Shown here one piece after another: positions 1 through 7,364 of a stretch of DNA of 53,684 bases. The position numbers and the translations under genes are program-made. The stretch is from a virus. The stretch lies in the IMG/VR virus record IMGVR_UViG_3300047172_000109, positions 1 to 53,684 of that record, one strand, 5' to 3'. Below the pieces are notes generated by a model. The model was not told the DNA's origin. It saw only the letters and a list, made by a program, of their open reading frames with translations, and searched no databases. The first letter of the stretch is position 1, and each line of letters begins with the position of its first letter.

Positions 1-127
1 AAAAAAAAAAAAAAAAAAAAAAATCCCCCTCTCTGGGCCTCAACTAACAGAGTCCCCATCCCATACTTGCACCAGGAATATGCCACTAATGCCAACTCCC
101 TGGAGGGCTCCAAGCGCAGCGGCAAGC
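1..127. repeat. 127-bp exact terminal direct repeat, left copy
   Basis: Bases 1-127, starting with 23 A residues, are identical to 53558-53684. The repeat starts and stops exactly at the contig ends. That is the signature of a contig assembled around a circle, and 127 is a common maximum k-mer of de Bruijn assemblers. I read it as redundancy of one locus, so the genome unit is about 53,557 bp. A true terminal repeat of a linear virion genome is the alternative, but it fits poorly with the P22-type headful packaging genes. Confidence 0.9.
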
Positions 128-493
128 CTCGCAGCAAGCCAGGGTTTGTCTGGGAGCGAGGCTCAAGGTTGGCTTGCTCGTCCCATTGTGGATTGTTTAA
201 GGTGGGACCAGATTGGCCTTCGGCCAAGGCAGTTTTGTTAGTGGCTTGGGCCAAACTTGTGGAGTGGGGATAACAAAACTCGTCCCATGCTAGGAATACA
301 TTCCCACGTCACACTTATCGCTCACTAACATTGTTAGAGACTCTGTACAATTTCGTCGCAAGATGTGGGGCATGAGTGCAAGATGCGGGGCATCGTCGAA
401 AGTTTTAGACAAGAGACTCAGCAAAAGGGGCGCAAGCGCCGGAGACTCCAGGGCCTTTGGTCCACTGGAGACTCATGCCGCGCGCGGCCCTGG
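128..493. other. Non-coding region without a convincing gene
   Basis: There is no credible gene between the terminal repeat and the terminator at 502-531; the plus-strand ORF at 67-273 has no ribosome site and starts inside the junction repeat. The region holds one 35-bp palindrome (177-211), a 6-bp stem hairpin TTGGCC-TTC-GGCCAA (214-228), a half-site CTCGTCCCA (279-287) and a 16-bp direct repeat with one mismatch and a period of 20 (358-373 and 378-393). Confidence 0.7.
177..211. repeat. 35-bp palindromic element, copy B
   Basis: Starts CTCGTCCCA and ends GTGGGACCAG; the core reads GGATTGTTTAA. Its reverse complement matches the copy at 28800-28834 at about 28 of 35 positions. Located in the non-coding region near the contig junction. 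Confidence 0.8.
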
Positions 494-531
494 GCAAAAA
501 GAAACCCCGCTGGGCGTACCATGCGGGGTTT
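494..531 (-). terminator. Rho-independent terminator of the gene at 559-1116
   Basis: AAACCCCGC (502-510) pairs perfectly with GCGGGGTTT (523-531). Read on the minus strand the hairpin is followed by TCTTTTTG, a U-tract. It lies 27 bp past the stop of the minus-strand gene. Confidence 0.85.
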
Positions 532-558
532 TGCCGGGGTTTCCCCCGGCCATGAGTG

Positions 559-1116
559 TCAAAAGAGATCGTCGATGTCGATTTCCGCCGCTTGCGGTGC
601 CATGTCGATTCGGCGCTGAGCTTCTGCCCGGACCGAGTCGCCATATTTGCCGATATAGGCGGTGATGAGGTTGACCAGGGCCTCGCCTTTGGGCATGGCG
701 ATACCCTTTTTGATGACGGCGGCTGTGACCATCTCTTTGGCAACAGCGTGCACCATCTTGTCAAATGTGGTGCCCTTGGGCACCCCGGCCTTACGGACAA
801 AAATTTGCCCGGTCAGCAAGTTTTCGACCTTTGCGGCGCGCCGGGCGGTTAGGGCCTCGGCAACTTCACCGGCGGTCATCTCAATACCTTTGCGTTCCGC
901 CCCGGCCCGGATTTGGGCGAGGGACATGTCTTGCAGGCATTGGGCGAAACCGTATTGGAGGAGATAGGCCAATGATGCCACCGGCAGGTTGCCGGTGGAA
1001 ACCGTATGACCGTCAAACTCCAATGTTTGCGATGGAACCGAGATGTTGCCGGTGTCAAAAATCCCCGTGGTGGGGGTTTCAACGGTGGCAACATTAGCGT
1101 CGTTTTTCTTAGCCAT
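559..1116 (-). CDS. Phage protein, paralogue of the protein at 39749-40315
   Basis: A 185-residue protein. The start was set at 1116 because GGAG lies 8-9 bases upstream; a longer reading from 1152 has no better site. I do not recognise a named family. Its C-terminal half aligns with the protein at 39749-40315: both have an A(V/I)AK.MVT helix, KKGI, a leucine-rich helix, then R.EA.RR(I/V) and an acidic-hydrophobic end. The last residues, DIDDLF, resemble the C-terminal motif of several other proteins here and the acidic tip of SSB proteins. It is the only minus-strand gene left of the divergent control region and has its own terminator. Confidence 0.8.
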   Translation of the reverse strand: MAKKNDANVATVETPTTGIFDTGNISVPSQTLEFDGHTVSTGNLPVASLAYLLQYGFAQCLQDMSLAQIRAGAERKGIEMTAGEVAEALTARRAAKVENLLTGQIFVRKAGVPKGTTFDKMVHAVAKEMVTAAVIKKGIAMPKGEALVNLITAYIGKYGDSVRAEAQRRIDMAPQAAEIDIDDLF

Positions 1117-1612
1117 TGTGTAGGGCTCCATGAAAAAAGCCCGCCACCCCACACGGCGGTATTGCCGGTGGTGGTGCGGGCGGATGAACTATGTGAAAGA
1201 ACGAACGGGCCGCATCACGCGGGCTCCAGTTTGGCCCATATGGGCCGGTGGGGTGGGGCGGTCATCGCCCCCGGAACGGGGACCAGCCCCGTTCCATGAA
1301 CAACATATGCACCATGCGAGCTCGCTCGGCAAGAAAAGATTTGTTAAAAAATTTTAATGTAAGATGGGCCTATAGGCCACGGCTCGCTAGCAAGTCTTGT
1401 GCCAATGCAACATGCGGCGCGCGCCCCTCTTGGGCGCAATGCCACCATGGCCACTCCCCCCGGTGGGGCCGCCACGGGCGCGCGAGAAAGGAATAGTTCT
1501 AGGTAGCACTAGAGTATTTTCCAAAAATCCCTCGTCCCACCTTTTTCCGCAGAGCACAAAACTCCCCATTTGCATCTTGACACCAGCGCGCAAGCGCCCT
1601 TACAATCCTCCA
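1117..1612. promoter_or_regulatory. Divergent control region with palindromes
   Basis: These 496 bp separate the minus-strand gene at 559-1116 from the plus-strand late unit and contain no gene I can support. Visible are GGCCCATATGGGCC (1233-1246, perfect 14-bp palindrome), GGCCTATAGGCC (1367-1378), a 9-bp stem hairpin GGAACGGGG/CCCCGTTCC (1273-1295), an AT-rich patch (1340-1365), a half-site CTCGTCCCA (1531-1539) and a sigma70-like promoter (1577-1606). The palindromes are plausible operators. Confidence 0.6.
1577..1606 (+). promoter_or_regulatory. Sigma70-like promoter of the late plus-strand unit
   Basis: TTGACA (1577-1582), an 18-bp spacer and TACAAT (1601-1606). Transcription would start near 1613, exactly at the ATG of the first gene, implying a leaderless mRNA. 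The spacer contains a small palindrome, GCGCGCAAGCGC. Confidence 0.75.
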
Positions 1613-2248
1613 ATGACCAGGGATTTTCTCGACCTCCAGGACATCGTCATCGGCTCCGCGCGCGGGCGGCGGCAAGCCGCAGGCTTCCAAGGCGTGGTCA
1701 TCAGGGAGCTCAACGAGGCAGACCTCGAGGTAATAAACAATCCGCCCGACTATGCCAGCAGCACAACGCCCCTGGTAAAGATCAGGCACACGCACCATTT
1801 GCTGGCAAGGCTTTTGGCGGAGGGTCGCAAGCCCGGCGAGTGTGGACTCATCACAGGCTACAGCCCCAGTAGGGTGAGCATCCTCCAGAGGGATCCGGCC
1901 TTCCAAGAATTAATTGAGTATTACAAAACTCAGGCCCAGGAAGTATTCATCAATGTTCATGAGCGCCTCTCGGCCCTTGGCCTCGCCGCGATCGACGAAC
2001 TGCAAGAGCGCCTCGAAAACGAGCCGGATAAGATAAGTGACAATATGTTGCTTGAAATCGGCAAGCAAATGCTGGATAGAACCGTGACCAAGCCAAACGC
2101 GCCCCCAGCCAGTGGCGGGGCCGGGCTTAATCTCAATGTGACGTTTGTGCAAAGCCCGCACCTTGAGAATGAGGCCCTCGCCCCAAAGTTGGGCGCCAAG
2201 GTCGGGGAAGTTATTGAGGGCTCCCTCACGCCAGAGGGCAAACTCTAG
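1613..2248 (+). CDS. Putative terminase small subunit (DNA-recognition protein)
   Basis: A 211-residue protein. Position at the head of the late unit and a helix-turn-helix-like segment around residues 55-85 (HTHHLLARLLAEGRK, then GYSPSRVSIL) suggest TerS, which recognises the pac site and feeds DNA to TerL. A helical middle and a Gly/Ala/Pro-rich tail follow. The ORF is open to 1397, but 1613 is preferred because a strong promoter ends six bases upstream; there is no Shine-Dalgarno sequence, so translation may be leaderless. TerL lies 8 kb downstream, an unusually wide gap. The call rests on context and the HTH pattern rather than clear family motifs. Confidence 0.6.
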   Translation: MTRDFLDLQDIVIGSARGRRQAAGFQGVVIRELNEADLEVINNPPDYASSTTPLVKIRHTHHLLARLLAEGRKPGECGLITGYSPSRVSILQRDPAFQELIEYYKTQAQEVFINVHERLSALGLAAIDELQERLENEPDKISDNMLLEIGKQMLDRTVTKPNAPPASGGAGLNLNVTFVQSPHLENEALAPKLGAKVGEVIEGSLTPEGKL

Positions 2249-2833
2249 GTGCTCCTATTACACCCCTCTCCCTGCCCGCCCGACGCCACCATCATCGTAA
2301 GTGGCGTCGGGCGCTCGGGCACAAGCCTTGTGGCGAGTCTCCTGGTCGAGTTGGGCCTATCTATGGGCGAGCAACTCACTGAGGGCATCTACGAAGACCT
2401 CGCATTGCGCCACGCCATTTATCATTTCTTCCCCTTGGACCTAAGCCACACACGCGAGCGCTACAACGCCATGTGGCCCAAATGGGGCTTCAAATTTCCC
2501 TCCCTCCACAACCATCTCTTTCCCCCACAACTGCAGATATTTCGCAGTCCGCGCCTGGTAGTGGTCTTTCGTGATGCCCTAGCGGTGGCAAAGAGTGCCA
2601 AGACAAGCCCTCATTTCATTGTCAGGGAGCAAACCCTGGCCCTCGAGCACATGGACAAGGCCAAACTTCCAACCTTGATGATCTCCTATGAAAAGGCCCT
2701 GGCCTGGCCTGGTAATTGCGTCCAAACCCTGGCGGCATTTTGCGGCCTAAAGGCAAGTGCAGAGCAAATGTCTGCTGCGGTTGCGAGGTTTGGGGTCAAA
2801 GGCCCCTATCTCGAGGCGCCCCATGAGGATTAA
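2249..2833 (+). CDS. Sulfotransferase-family protein
   Basis: A 194-residue P-loop protein. GVGRSGTS at residues 19-26 is the 5'-phosphosulfate-binding loop of PAPS sulfotransferases, and RDALAVAKS (about 108-116) fits the 3'-phosphate-binding strand-helix (family pattern RDP.A...S). The family moves a sulfuryl group from PAPS to sugars, lipids or peptides. The length is short for the family, so the acceptor region is small. GTG start immediately after the stop of the preceding gene, so translation is probably coupled. The target is unknown; modification of host surface glycans or of virion proteins are both possible. Confidence 0.75.
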   Translation: MLLLHPSPCPPDATIIVSGVGRSGTSLVASLLVELGLSMGEQLTEGIYEDLALRHAIYHFFPLDLSHTRERYNAMWPKWGFKFPSLHNHLFPPQLQIFRSPRLVVVFRDALAVAKSAKTSPHFIVREQTLALEHMDKAKLPTLMISYEKALAWPGNCVQTLAAFCGLKASAEQMSAAVARFGVKGPYLEAPHED

Positions 2834-3020
2834 AGCCAAACTTGGCGATGAAATGAACTTGCCCCATCTGGGCATCTCTGGCACCGTTGTGGATATTTGG
2901 CACTCTCAAACTACTGTTGCCTGGGCCGAATATGATGCTTTCACCGGAGAGCGCCTGGCGGTGAAGGAAATCATAGTTGAAAGGATCTTTGGCGGCTGGG
3001 TTGTGAAAAATGCCTCATAG
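2823..3020 (+). CDS. Small hypothetical protein
   Basis: A 65-residue protein starting at an ATG that overlaps the sulfotransferase 3' end by 11 bp. Alternating hydrophobic strands (GISGTVVDIW, TTVAWAEYD, KEIIVERIFGGWVV) suggest a compact SH3-like beta barrel. No family recognised. Confidence 0.6.
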   Translation: MRIKAKLGDEMNLPHLGISGTVVDIWHSQTTVAWAEYDAFTGERLAVKEIIVERIFGGWVVKNAS

Positions 3021-3525
3021 AGAAGTTTTTAGACTCAAATGGGCACGCTTGGCGTACAGCAACCCCTGGCCCAAGTCCCGCGCAACCGGGGCGAAGCGCG
3101 AAGGCCTCAAGTATGAAAAAGAGGTCGGCAAAGCCTTACCGCAGGCGCGAGCCAATGTTTGGGTTGAGTTTTGTGACGACAATGGCCCCGGTTTTTGCTG
3201 CCCTGACTATGTCCTCAAGGTCAACGGTGCCTTGGTAATAATCGAGTGCAAACTCACCGACTGCGCCGATGCCTACACTCAACTTTCCCATTTGTATTTG
3301 CCGGTGTTTGAGATGCTTACGGGGGCAAAGCCACACGGCATTGTGGTTTGCAGAAACCTCTCACGGCGCTCCGCGCTCCCTGTGCACTCCATCAGAGAAG
3401 CTCTAGAGTCTGATGTAAAACGCCCGCTGCATTGGATGGGGTGGGGGGATTTAATTGGCTGGGAATTTCCCACATATTCCTCGCTTATCACATTAAAAAG
3501 CCCTCCCTTCCAAGGAAGCCATTAA
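3010..3525 (+). CDS. PD-(D/E)XK-type nuclease
   Basis: A 171-residue protein with the core of restriction-endonuclease-like nucleases: an N-terminal helix with Glu (KREGLKYEKEVGKAL, E36), Asp in DYVLKV (D66), then IIECK (E79, K81), followed by an A.TQLSHLY helix. Such proteins cut DNA with Mg2+; phage versions act in junction resolution, recombination or packaging. It overlaps the preceding gene by 11 bp in the early part of the late unit. The start is uncertain because the ribosome site is weak. Confidence 0.7.
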   Translation: MPHREVFRLKWARLAYSNPWPKSRATGAKREGLKYEKEVGKALPQARANVWVEFCDDNGPGFCCPDYVLKVNGALVIIECKLTDCADAYTQLSHLYLPVFEMLTGAKPHGIVVCRNLSRRSALPVHSIREALESDVKRPLHWMGWGDLIGWEFPTYSSLITLKSPPFQGSH

Positions 3526-3605
3526 AGCCTTGCCTTGAGGGCCGGGCGGCGATAGAATACCTCGATGATATGGCCCATTTAATGGGCGCAGCATTGGAGA
3601 AAATC

Positions 3606-3779
3606 ATGGCCCTGCGTGAAGTTGAGGATACCAAAACTCCCTACAACACCAACAAATACAGCAAAACTCGGGATTTGAGTGTTGCCAAGACGATCCTTCG
3701 CCCCGTTGACCCCAACAAACCCCAGGGAAACAGCAACTCGCTGCGGGAAGCCATGAAAACCCTGGCGAAAATGAAATAA
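3606..3779 (+). CDS. Small hypothetical protein
   Basis: A 57-residue Lys/Asn-rich protein. ATG 3606 was chosen because GGAG lies 7 bases upstream; the frame is open from 3432 but overlaps the nuclease gene there. The C-terminus (SLREAMKTLAKMK) is a basic amphipathic helix. No family recognised. A GAGAGCC/GGCTCTC hairpin (3781-3797) follows the stop. Confidence 0.6.
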   Translation: MALREVEDTKTPYNTNKYSKTRDLSVAKTILRPVDPNKPQGNSNSLREAMKTLAKMK

Positions 3780-3822
3780 AGAGAGCCTCTGGCTCTCCCA
3801 ATCGCAAGAAAGGCCCTTCCAA

Positions 3823-3981
3823 ATGAAAGAGTCTCGCCTCTACAAAGCAGAAACCAAGCTCAAGAACGCCATGAAGGTCGATAAAAAGGCTGATAAGGGC
3901 GTCGCCGCAAACCTCAAGGATGCCATGAAGTATTGCAAAAGCCACATGGCCGAGTGCAAACACACTCCGACCAAGAGCTGA
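3823..3981 (+). CDS. Small lysine-rich protein
   Basis: A 52-residue protein, strongly basic and alanine-rich, with heptad-like repeats (AETKLKNAMK, ANLKDAMKY) and two Cys near the C-terminus. It could be a nucleic-acid-binding or minor head protein; no family recognised. Confidence 0.55.
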   Translation: MKESRLYKAETKLKNAMKVDKKADKGVAANLKDAMKYCKSHMAECKHTPTKS

Positions 3982-3992
3982 AGGCTAGGCCG

Positions 3993-4202
3993 GTGGCCAA
4001 ACTGTCATCTCGCGCGAGGAAGGCCCTCCCCAAGAGTGACTTTGCCGGGCCGGGACGTTCCTACCCCGTCGAGGACAAGGCCCATGCCCGGAACGCCAAG
4101 GCGCGTGCTAGCGAAATGGCCAACAAGGGGCGCCTGAGCGCCTCCACTGAGGCCAAAATCGACGCCAAGGCGAACAAGGTCCTCAAGAAAGGAAAAAAGT
4201 GA
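3993..4202 (+). CDS. DUF6582-like small phage protein
   Basis: A 69-residue basic protein. GTG 3993 is preferred over ATG 3933, which lies inside the upstream gene, because the product then begins MAKLSSRARKALPKSDFAGP, matching a family of short phage proteins with ARK.LP...FA.P....YP..D..HARNA. I associate this pattern with DUF6582 from memory. The family function is not established. It ends in a Lys-rich tail and overlaps the next ATG in TGATG. Confidence 0.65.
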   Translation: MAKLSSRARKALPKSDFAGPGRSYPVEDKAHARNAKARASEMANKGRLSASTEAKIDAKANKVLKKGKK

Positions 4203-4456
4203 TGGCAAAGACCCCGACCAGGGCCTATCCAGTACCTGAGACTCAAAATGAGACTCTACGTATCAGGAAAATCGACAATGGGTTTATTGTTTCTCGCTCT
4301 GGGGTGGATAAGAAGGGCAACTGGAAGGAAAGTGAGACCTTCTCCCCAGTCAAACCTGCGGTTGTGATTGGAACAGAGGCGCCTAAAAAGGCGCCGCGCC
4401 CCCCTAACGCGCTGGGCGTCGCTATGTCTCACGCCAAGGGCCCTGGCGGTAAATGA
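4202..4456 (+). CDS. Small hypothetical protein
   Basis: An 84-residue protein starting at the ATG overlapping the previous stop. The middle, ETLRIRKIDNGFIVSRSG, looks like a beta hairpin, and the C-terminus is Pro/Ala/Lys-rich. It overlaps the tail-fibre start by 4 bp. Its place between small basic proteins and the fibre suggests a minor virion component, but no function is known. Confidence 0.6.
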   Translation: MAKTPTRAYPVPETQNETLRIRKIDNGFIVSRSGVDKKGNWKESETFSPVKPAVVIGTEAPKKAPRPPNALGVAMSHAKGPGGK

Positions 4457-5520
4457 GCCTTCTTCTTCCTAACGCCCAGCAGCAATTTTGCGATGGGAAC
4501 GGTATCCCGTTGGCAGGGGGCCTTGTTTACACCTACGCTGTGGGAACCACCACGCCCGCGACGACCTACTCGGACTACCTTTTGACTCTTCCCAATACTA
4601 ATCCGATTGTGCTTGATGGCAATGGGAGGGCCCAAATTTGGGGAGTTGGGGCCTTTCAGCAGCTGGTCACCGACCAGTTTGGCAATGAAATTTGGAACGC
4701 CGTCACAACTGATGGGTCGATCGACCCGTCCACTTTGTTTGCTCCCATAAGCGGCTCCCCCTACTACGCCCCGGCCAGCGGCAGCCCAAACTACGCACCT
4801 GCAAGCGGCTCGGCCTTCTATGCTGCCATCGGCGGGTCAGCAACTCAGACCTTTTTGGTTGAGGCTGGAACCAACGCCAACAATGCTATGTCTGTGAGCC
4901 AGTACCAGATTGGCCTCCCAAACTTCGCATATGACACTGGCACGGCCAATGCCAAAGTGGCGATCCTCACCCCAGCCATCAGCGGAAGTTACACTTCAGG
5001 TCAGGAGATCAGAATTGCAAATGCTGCTGCAAATACCGGCCCGGCGACCCTTAATGTAAATGGGGTTGGCGCTGCGCCAGTTATCCTGGCAAACAATGTG
5101 CAGCTGACTGGCGGGGAAATGCCCGCCGATAATATCTCCGTTTTGGTTTGGAACCTCACATACAATTCCTGGCAGTTGCTTAATCCCTCGTCGTCAGGCA
5201 CAGGCTTTGCCGTTGGTCAAACCTGGCAAAATGTTACATCAAGCAGAGCCATTGGCGGAACCTACACCAATTCTGGCACTAAACCAATAATGGTGTCTGT
5301 CACGGTGAGCTTCACCAATGCTGGTGTGGGTCCTGAAGTTTCGGCCCTGACTGCCGTTTGCAACGGCGCTGCAGTTGGCGTCCAGGGCTCTGCCGTTTAC
5401 GGCACCACCCAAAACAACATAAGCTGGGTAGTGCCTATTGGCGCTAGCTACAGTGTCTCCGCATCAATTTCGGGGGGCGGCACAGTATCTGGCCTCTACA
5501 GCTGGAGTGAACTCAAATGA
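4453..5520 (+). CDS. Tail fibre / receptor-binding protein
   Basis: A 355-residue protein. Residues 4-85 carry the recurring N-terminal module of phage fibres and spikes: LPNAQQQFCDGNGIPLAGG, NPIVLDGNGRAQIWG, then a D.FGN.IWN strand that anchors the fibre to the particle. A linker of near-repeats (SGSPYYAPASGSPNYAPASG, about 98-117) leads to beta-rich, Gly/Ser/Thr-rich C-terminal domains that probably bind the receptor. Four-base overlaps on both sides place it in a coupled cassette with the endolysin. Two further adhesin-like proteins are encoded on the minus strand at 45779-49027. Confidence 0.8.
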   Translation: MSLLLPNAQQQFCDGNGIPLAGGLVYTYAVGTTTPATTYSDYLLTLPNTNPIVLDGNGRAQIWGVGAFQQLVTDQFGNEIWNAVTTDGSIDPSTLFAPISGSPYYAPASGSPNYAPASGSAFYAAIGGSATQTFLVEAGTNANNAMSVSQYQIGLPNFAYDTGTANAKVAILTPAISGSYTSGQEIRIANAAANTGPATLNVNGVGAAPVILANNVQLTGGEMPADNISVLVWNLTYNSWQLLNPSSSGTGFAVGQTWQNVTSSRAIGGTYTNSGTKPIMVSVTVSFTNAGVGPEVSALTAVCNGAAVGVQGSAVYGTTQNNISWVVPIGASYSVSASISGGGTVSGLYSWSELK

Positions 5521-5945
5521 TCCTTCTTGATTGCATTGCCCTTGTAGAGAGTTCCAATAACTCCGGCGCCTTGAGATTTGAGCAGGAGCTTTTTGAGAGT
5601 GATCCCTCGTGGGTCCAGGGGCAGGTCAGCAAAATCATGGGTGCTAACAAGTGCTCAGAGGCCACAGCCCTCATGATTGCCTCCACCTCCTGGGGCAAAT
5701 TTCAAATGCTTGGGGCAAACCTCTATTCGTTTGCCCAGGGCGATGTGCCCCTCCAAAGCATCTTCTCAAATGACGCCCTCCAGCAAGAGCTTTTTGGGTT
5801 GTTTATCAAACCTCGGGGGTATGATCCCAACGAGGCCATTGATGATTGGGAGGGTGAGCGATTTGGCGCCTTCGCCAAATTCTACAATGGGCCTGGGGCC
5901 ATTGGTAACTATGTCGCGGCCATGAAAGGGACACTTGTGAAATGA
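5517..5945 (+). CDS. Endolysin, N-acetylmuramidase family (DUF3380-like)
   Basis: A 142-residue protein. LRFEQELF (E22 the probable catalytic Glu) and SWGKFQMLG (58-66), followed later by FAKFYNGPG, match the single-domain muramidases of phages of Gram-negative bacteria, which cut the glycan strands of peptidoglycan. There is no signal peptide, so it should need a holin to reach the wall. It overlaps the fibre and the next gene by 4 bp each. Confidence 0.85.
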   Translation: MILLDCIALVESSNNSGALRFEQELFESDPSWVQGQVSKIMGANKCSEATALMIASTSWGKFQMLGANLYSFAQGDVPLQSIFSNDALQQELFGLFIKPRGYDPNEAIDDWEGERFGAFAKFYNGPGAIGNYVAAMKGTLVK

Positions 5946-6328
5946 AAAATTTATTCAAAGTCTCTTGTGTGCTTGGGGCCTGGCTGCTGGGACTTCAGGG
6001 GGCTGATGCCCAAACCCAGCAGCTGGTACTTGGGTATGGCACGCCGACGGAGGTAAATGTGCCCATTGGCACAGTCGCAACGAATGTGGGAAGCCCTGGC
6101 ACCTACCGAGTTATCATTATTGAGGATGAGGGAACCGCTGGGGTTTGTTTGACCTTTGGCACCGGGACGCTCGTTGCACCATCGAGCAGCACCTGCTCAG
6201 TTGGGGCATACTTAGGCCCCGGCGCGTTTCTTACTCTGGGTCAGGGCAACCTGATGCTCCCCAACACGCAACTTCGGGCTATCGCTGCATCGGCCGCCAC
6301 CGCTACGATTTGGGAAAGTGTGCAGTAA
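5942..6328 (+). CDS. Secreted beta-rich protein with signal peptide
   Basis: A 128-residue protein beginning with a Sec-type signal: MKNLFK, a hydrophobic run (VLGAWLLGL), then a probable cleavage site near ADAQT (about residue 24). The mature part is small-residue-rich beta sequence with two Cys (AGVCLTF and STCSVG) that could form a disulfide in the periplasm. An exported phage protein directly after the endolysin could act in lysis or change the envelope of the infected cell. No family recognised. Confidence 0.7.
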   Translation: MKNLFKVSCVLGAWLLGLQGADAQTQQLVLGYGTPTEVNVPIGTVATNVGSPGTYRVIIIEDEGTAGVCLTFGTGTLVAPSSSTCSVGAYLGPGAFLTLGQGNLMLPNTQLRAIAASAATATIWESVQ

Positions 6329-6365
6329 CTAAGGGCCGAGGCCCCCAGAGAAAAGGACAGCTAAG

Positions 6366-6704
6366 ATGCCCACATGGACAAAAGGTGCTTTAGACGACAG
6401 CGTTATTCCATCGGATTTGCAGTTGGTAGGGCTTGGTGTGGGCCTTACCGGCATTGCCAAGATTTTGCAAACCATCACCCCCGCCAGCGTCGCAGCAAAC
6501 ACAACTGTTGAGCAGACTTTTACCGTGCCGGGGTTGGTGCTTGTCGACAATGTCGATGTCTCGACACCAAGCCTAGTGGCCGGGATCTCGGTCACAAACT
6601 GTCGTGTCAGCGCTGCGAACACCCTGGCCATTCAGTTTGCCAACAACACCGCCGGAGCGCTCACACCACCGGTTGGCACTTACAACATCCTCGTGGTGAG
6701 GTAA
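6366..6704 (+). CDS. Decoration-like structural protein, copy 1
   Basis: A 112-residue beta-rich protein with AAGGACA-type ribosome site. It is paralogous to the next gene: both carry EQ(T/I)FTV.GL, D.VD(V/L)S.P, RVSAANTLA, then GALTPP.GTY and end LVVR. This compact sandwich occurs in phage head-decoration or minor structural proteins, so a virion location is likely but inferred. Confidence 0.65.
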   Translation: MPTWTKGALDDSVIPSDLQLVGLGVGLTGIAKILQTITPASVAANTTVEQTFTVPGLVLVDNVDVSTPSLVAGISVTNCRVSAANTLAIQFANNTAGALTPPVGTYNILVVR

Positions 6705-6708
6705 GACC

Positions 6709-7062
6709 ATGACTTATTGGCGTGACGGCTCATTCAACTTCGATGCCATCCCAAAGCACATGCAAATTGGCTACGCCACACAGGCGGCGCTCGGAAGTGT
6801 TCTCATTGGTTTGGGAAAAATCCCAGTGAGCCTCGCGCCCCTAAGCGTCGCTGGTGGTGCAACTGCAGAGCAAATCTTTACAGTGGCTGGTCTTGCCGTG
6901 GGGGACTTTGTTGACTTGAGTCCGCCTGCCGTTACGCCAGGGATTGGTCTTGGCGGCGCGCGAGTAAGTGCTGCCAACACGCTTGCCGTGACTTTTCAAA
7001 ACACCACCGGCGGGGCGTTGACTCCACCGGCTGGGACCTATATTGTTCTCGTTGTCAGATAA
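6709..7062 (+). CDS. Decoration-like structural protein, copy 2
   Basis: A 117-residue tandem paralogue of the protein at 6366-6704, sharing the C-terminal beta sandwich while the first 45 residues diverge. The gap is 4 bp, so the pair probably arose by tandem duplication and is co-translated. The two may form hetero-oligomers or decorate different positions. Confidence 0.65.
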   Translation: MTYWRDGSFNFDAIPKHMQIGYATQAALGSVLIGLGKIPVSLAPLSVAGGATAEQIFTVAGLAVGDFVDLSPPAVTPGIGLGGARVSAANTLAVTFQNTTGGALTPPAGTYIVLVVR

Positions 7063-7073
7063 GGAGTTTTGTG

Positions 7074-7364
7074 ATGAATTTTGGTTCTGTTCAAAAATGG
7101 TTGGATAGCCCCTCAAACCAAACGGCTGTTATGGCACTGGTGGCGACAGCCGCCGGAGCGATTTCGCAGTACACTGACCACTCGACAAGTCTCTCGACGG
7201 CTGTTGGGGCGATTGTTTTCGCGGTGGTCAAGGCCCTGGTCCCCGACAACATTGTCCTCCAAAAGGACCTTCAGGCCACCTCAGTTGACCTGGTTAACCA
7301 AGTCAATTCCAAAACCACTACCAGCACACCGCTGGTAGTACCAATTACAAAGGCAACACCATGA
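7074..7364 (+). CDS. Putative holin-like membrane protein
   Basis: A 96-residue protein; ATG 7074 is 7 bases from AAGGAG (7061-7066). Two hydrophobic segments, AVMALVATAAGAIS (about 19-32) and STAVGAIVFAVVKALV (about 42-57), are joined by a short polar turn and followed by a polar tail. Size, topology and position after the endolysin fit a holin, but there is no diagnostic motif. Confidence 0.5.
   Translation: MNFGSVQKWLDSPSNQTAVMALVATAAGAISQYTDHSTSLSTAVGAIVFAVVKALVPDNIVLQKDLQATSVDLVNQVNSKTTTSTPLVVPITKATP

Noticed and set aside
67-273. Plus-strand ORF of 68 codons across the terminal repeat
   Set aside because: No ribosome site, arginine/glycine/serine-rich random-looking product, overlaps a palindrome and the junction repeat.
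1397-1612. N-terminal extension of the TerS-like protein
   Set aside because: Lies upstream of and across the promoter; composition is random-like and has no ribosome site.
3488-3545. Terminator in the nuclease 3' end
   Set aside because: GCCCTC/GAGGGC pairing spans a long loop with no U-tract and lies in coding sequence.
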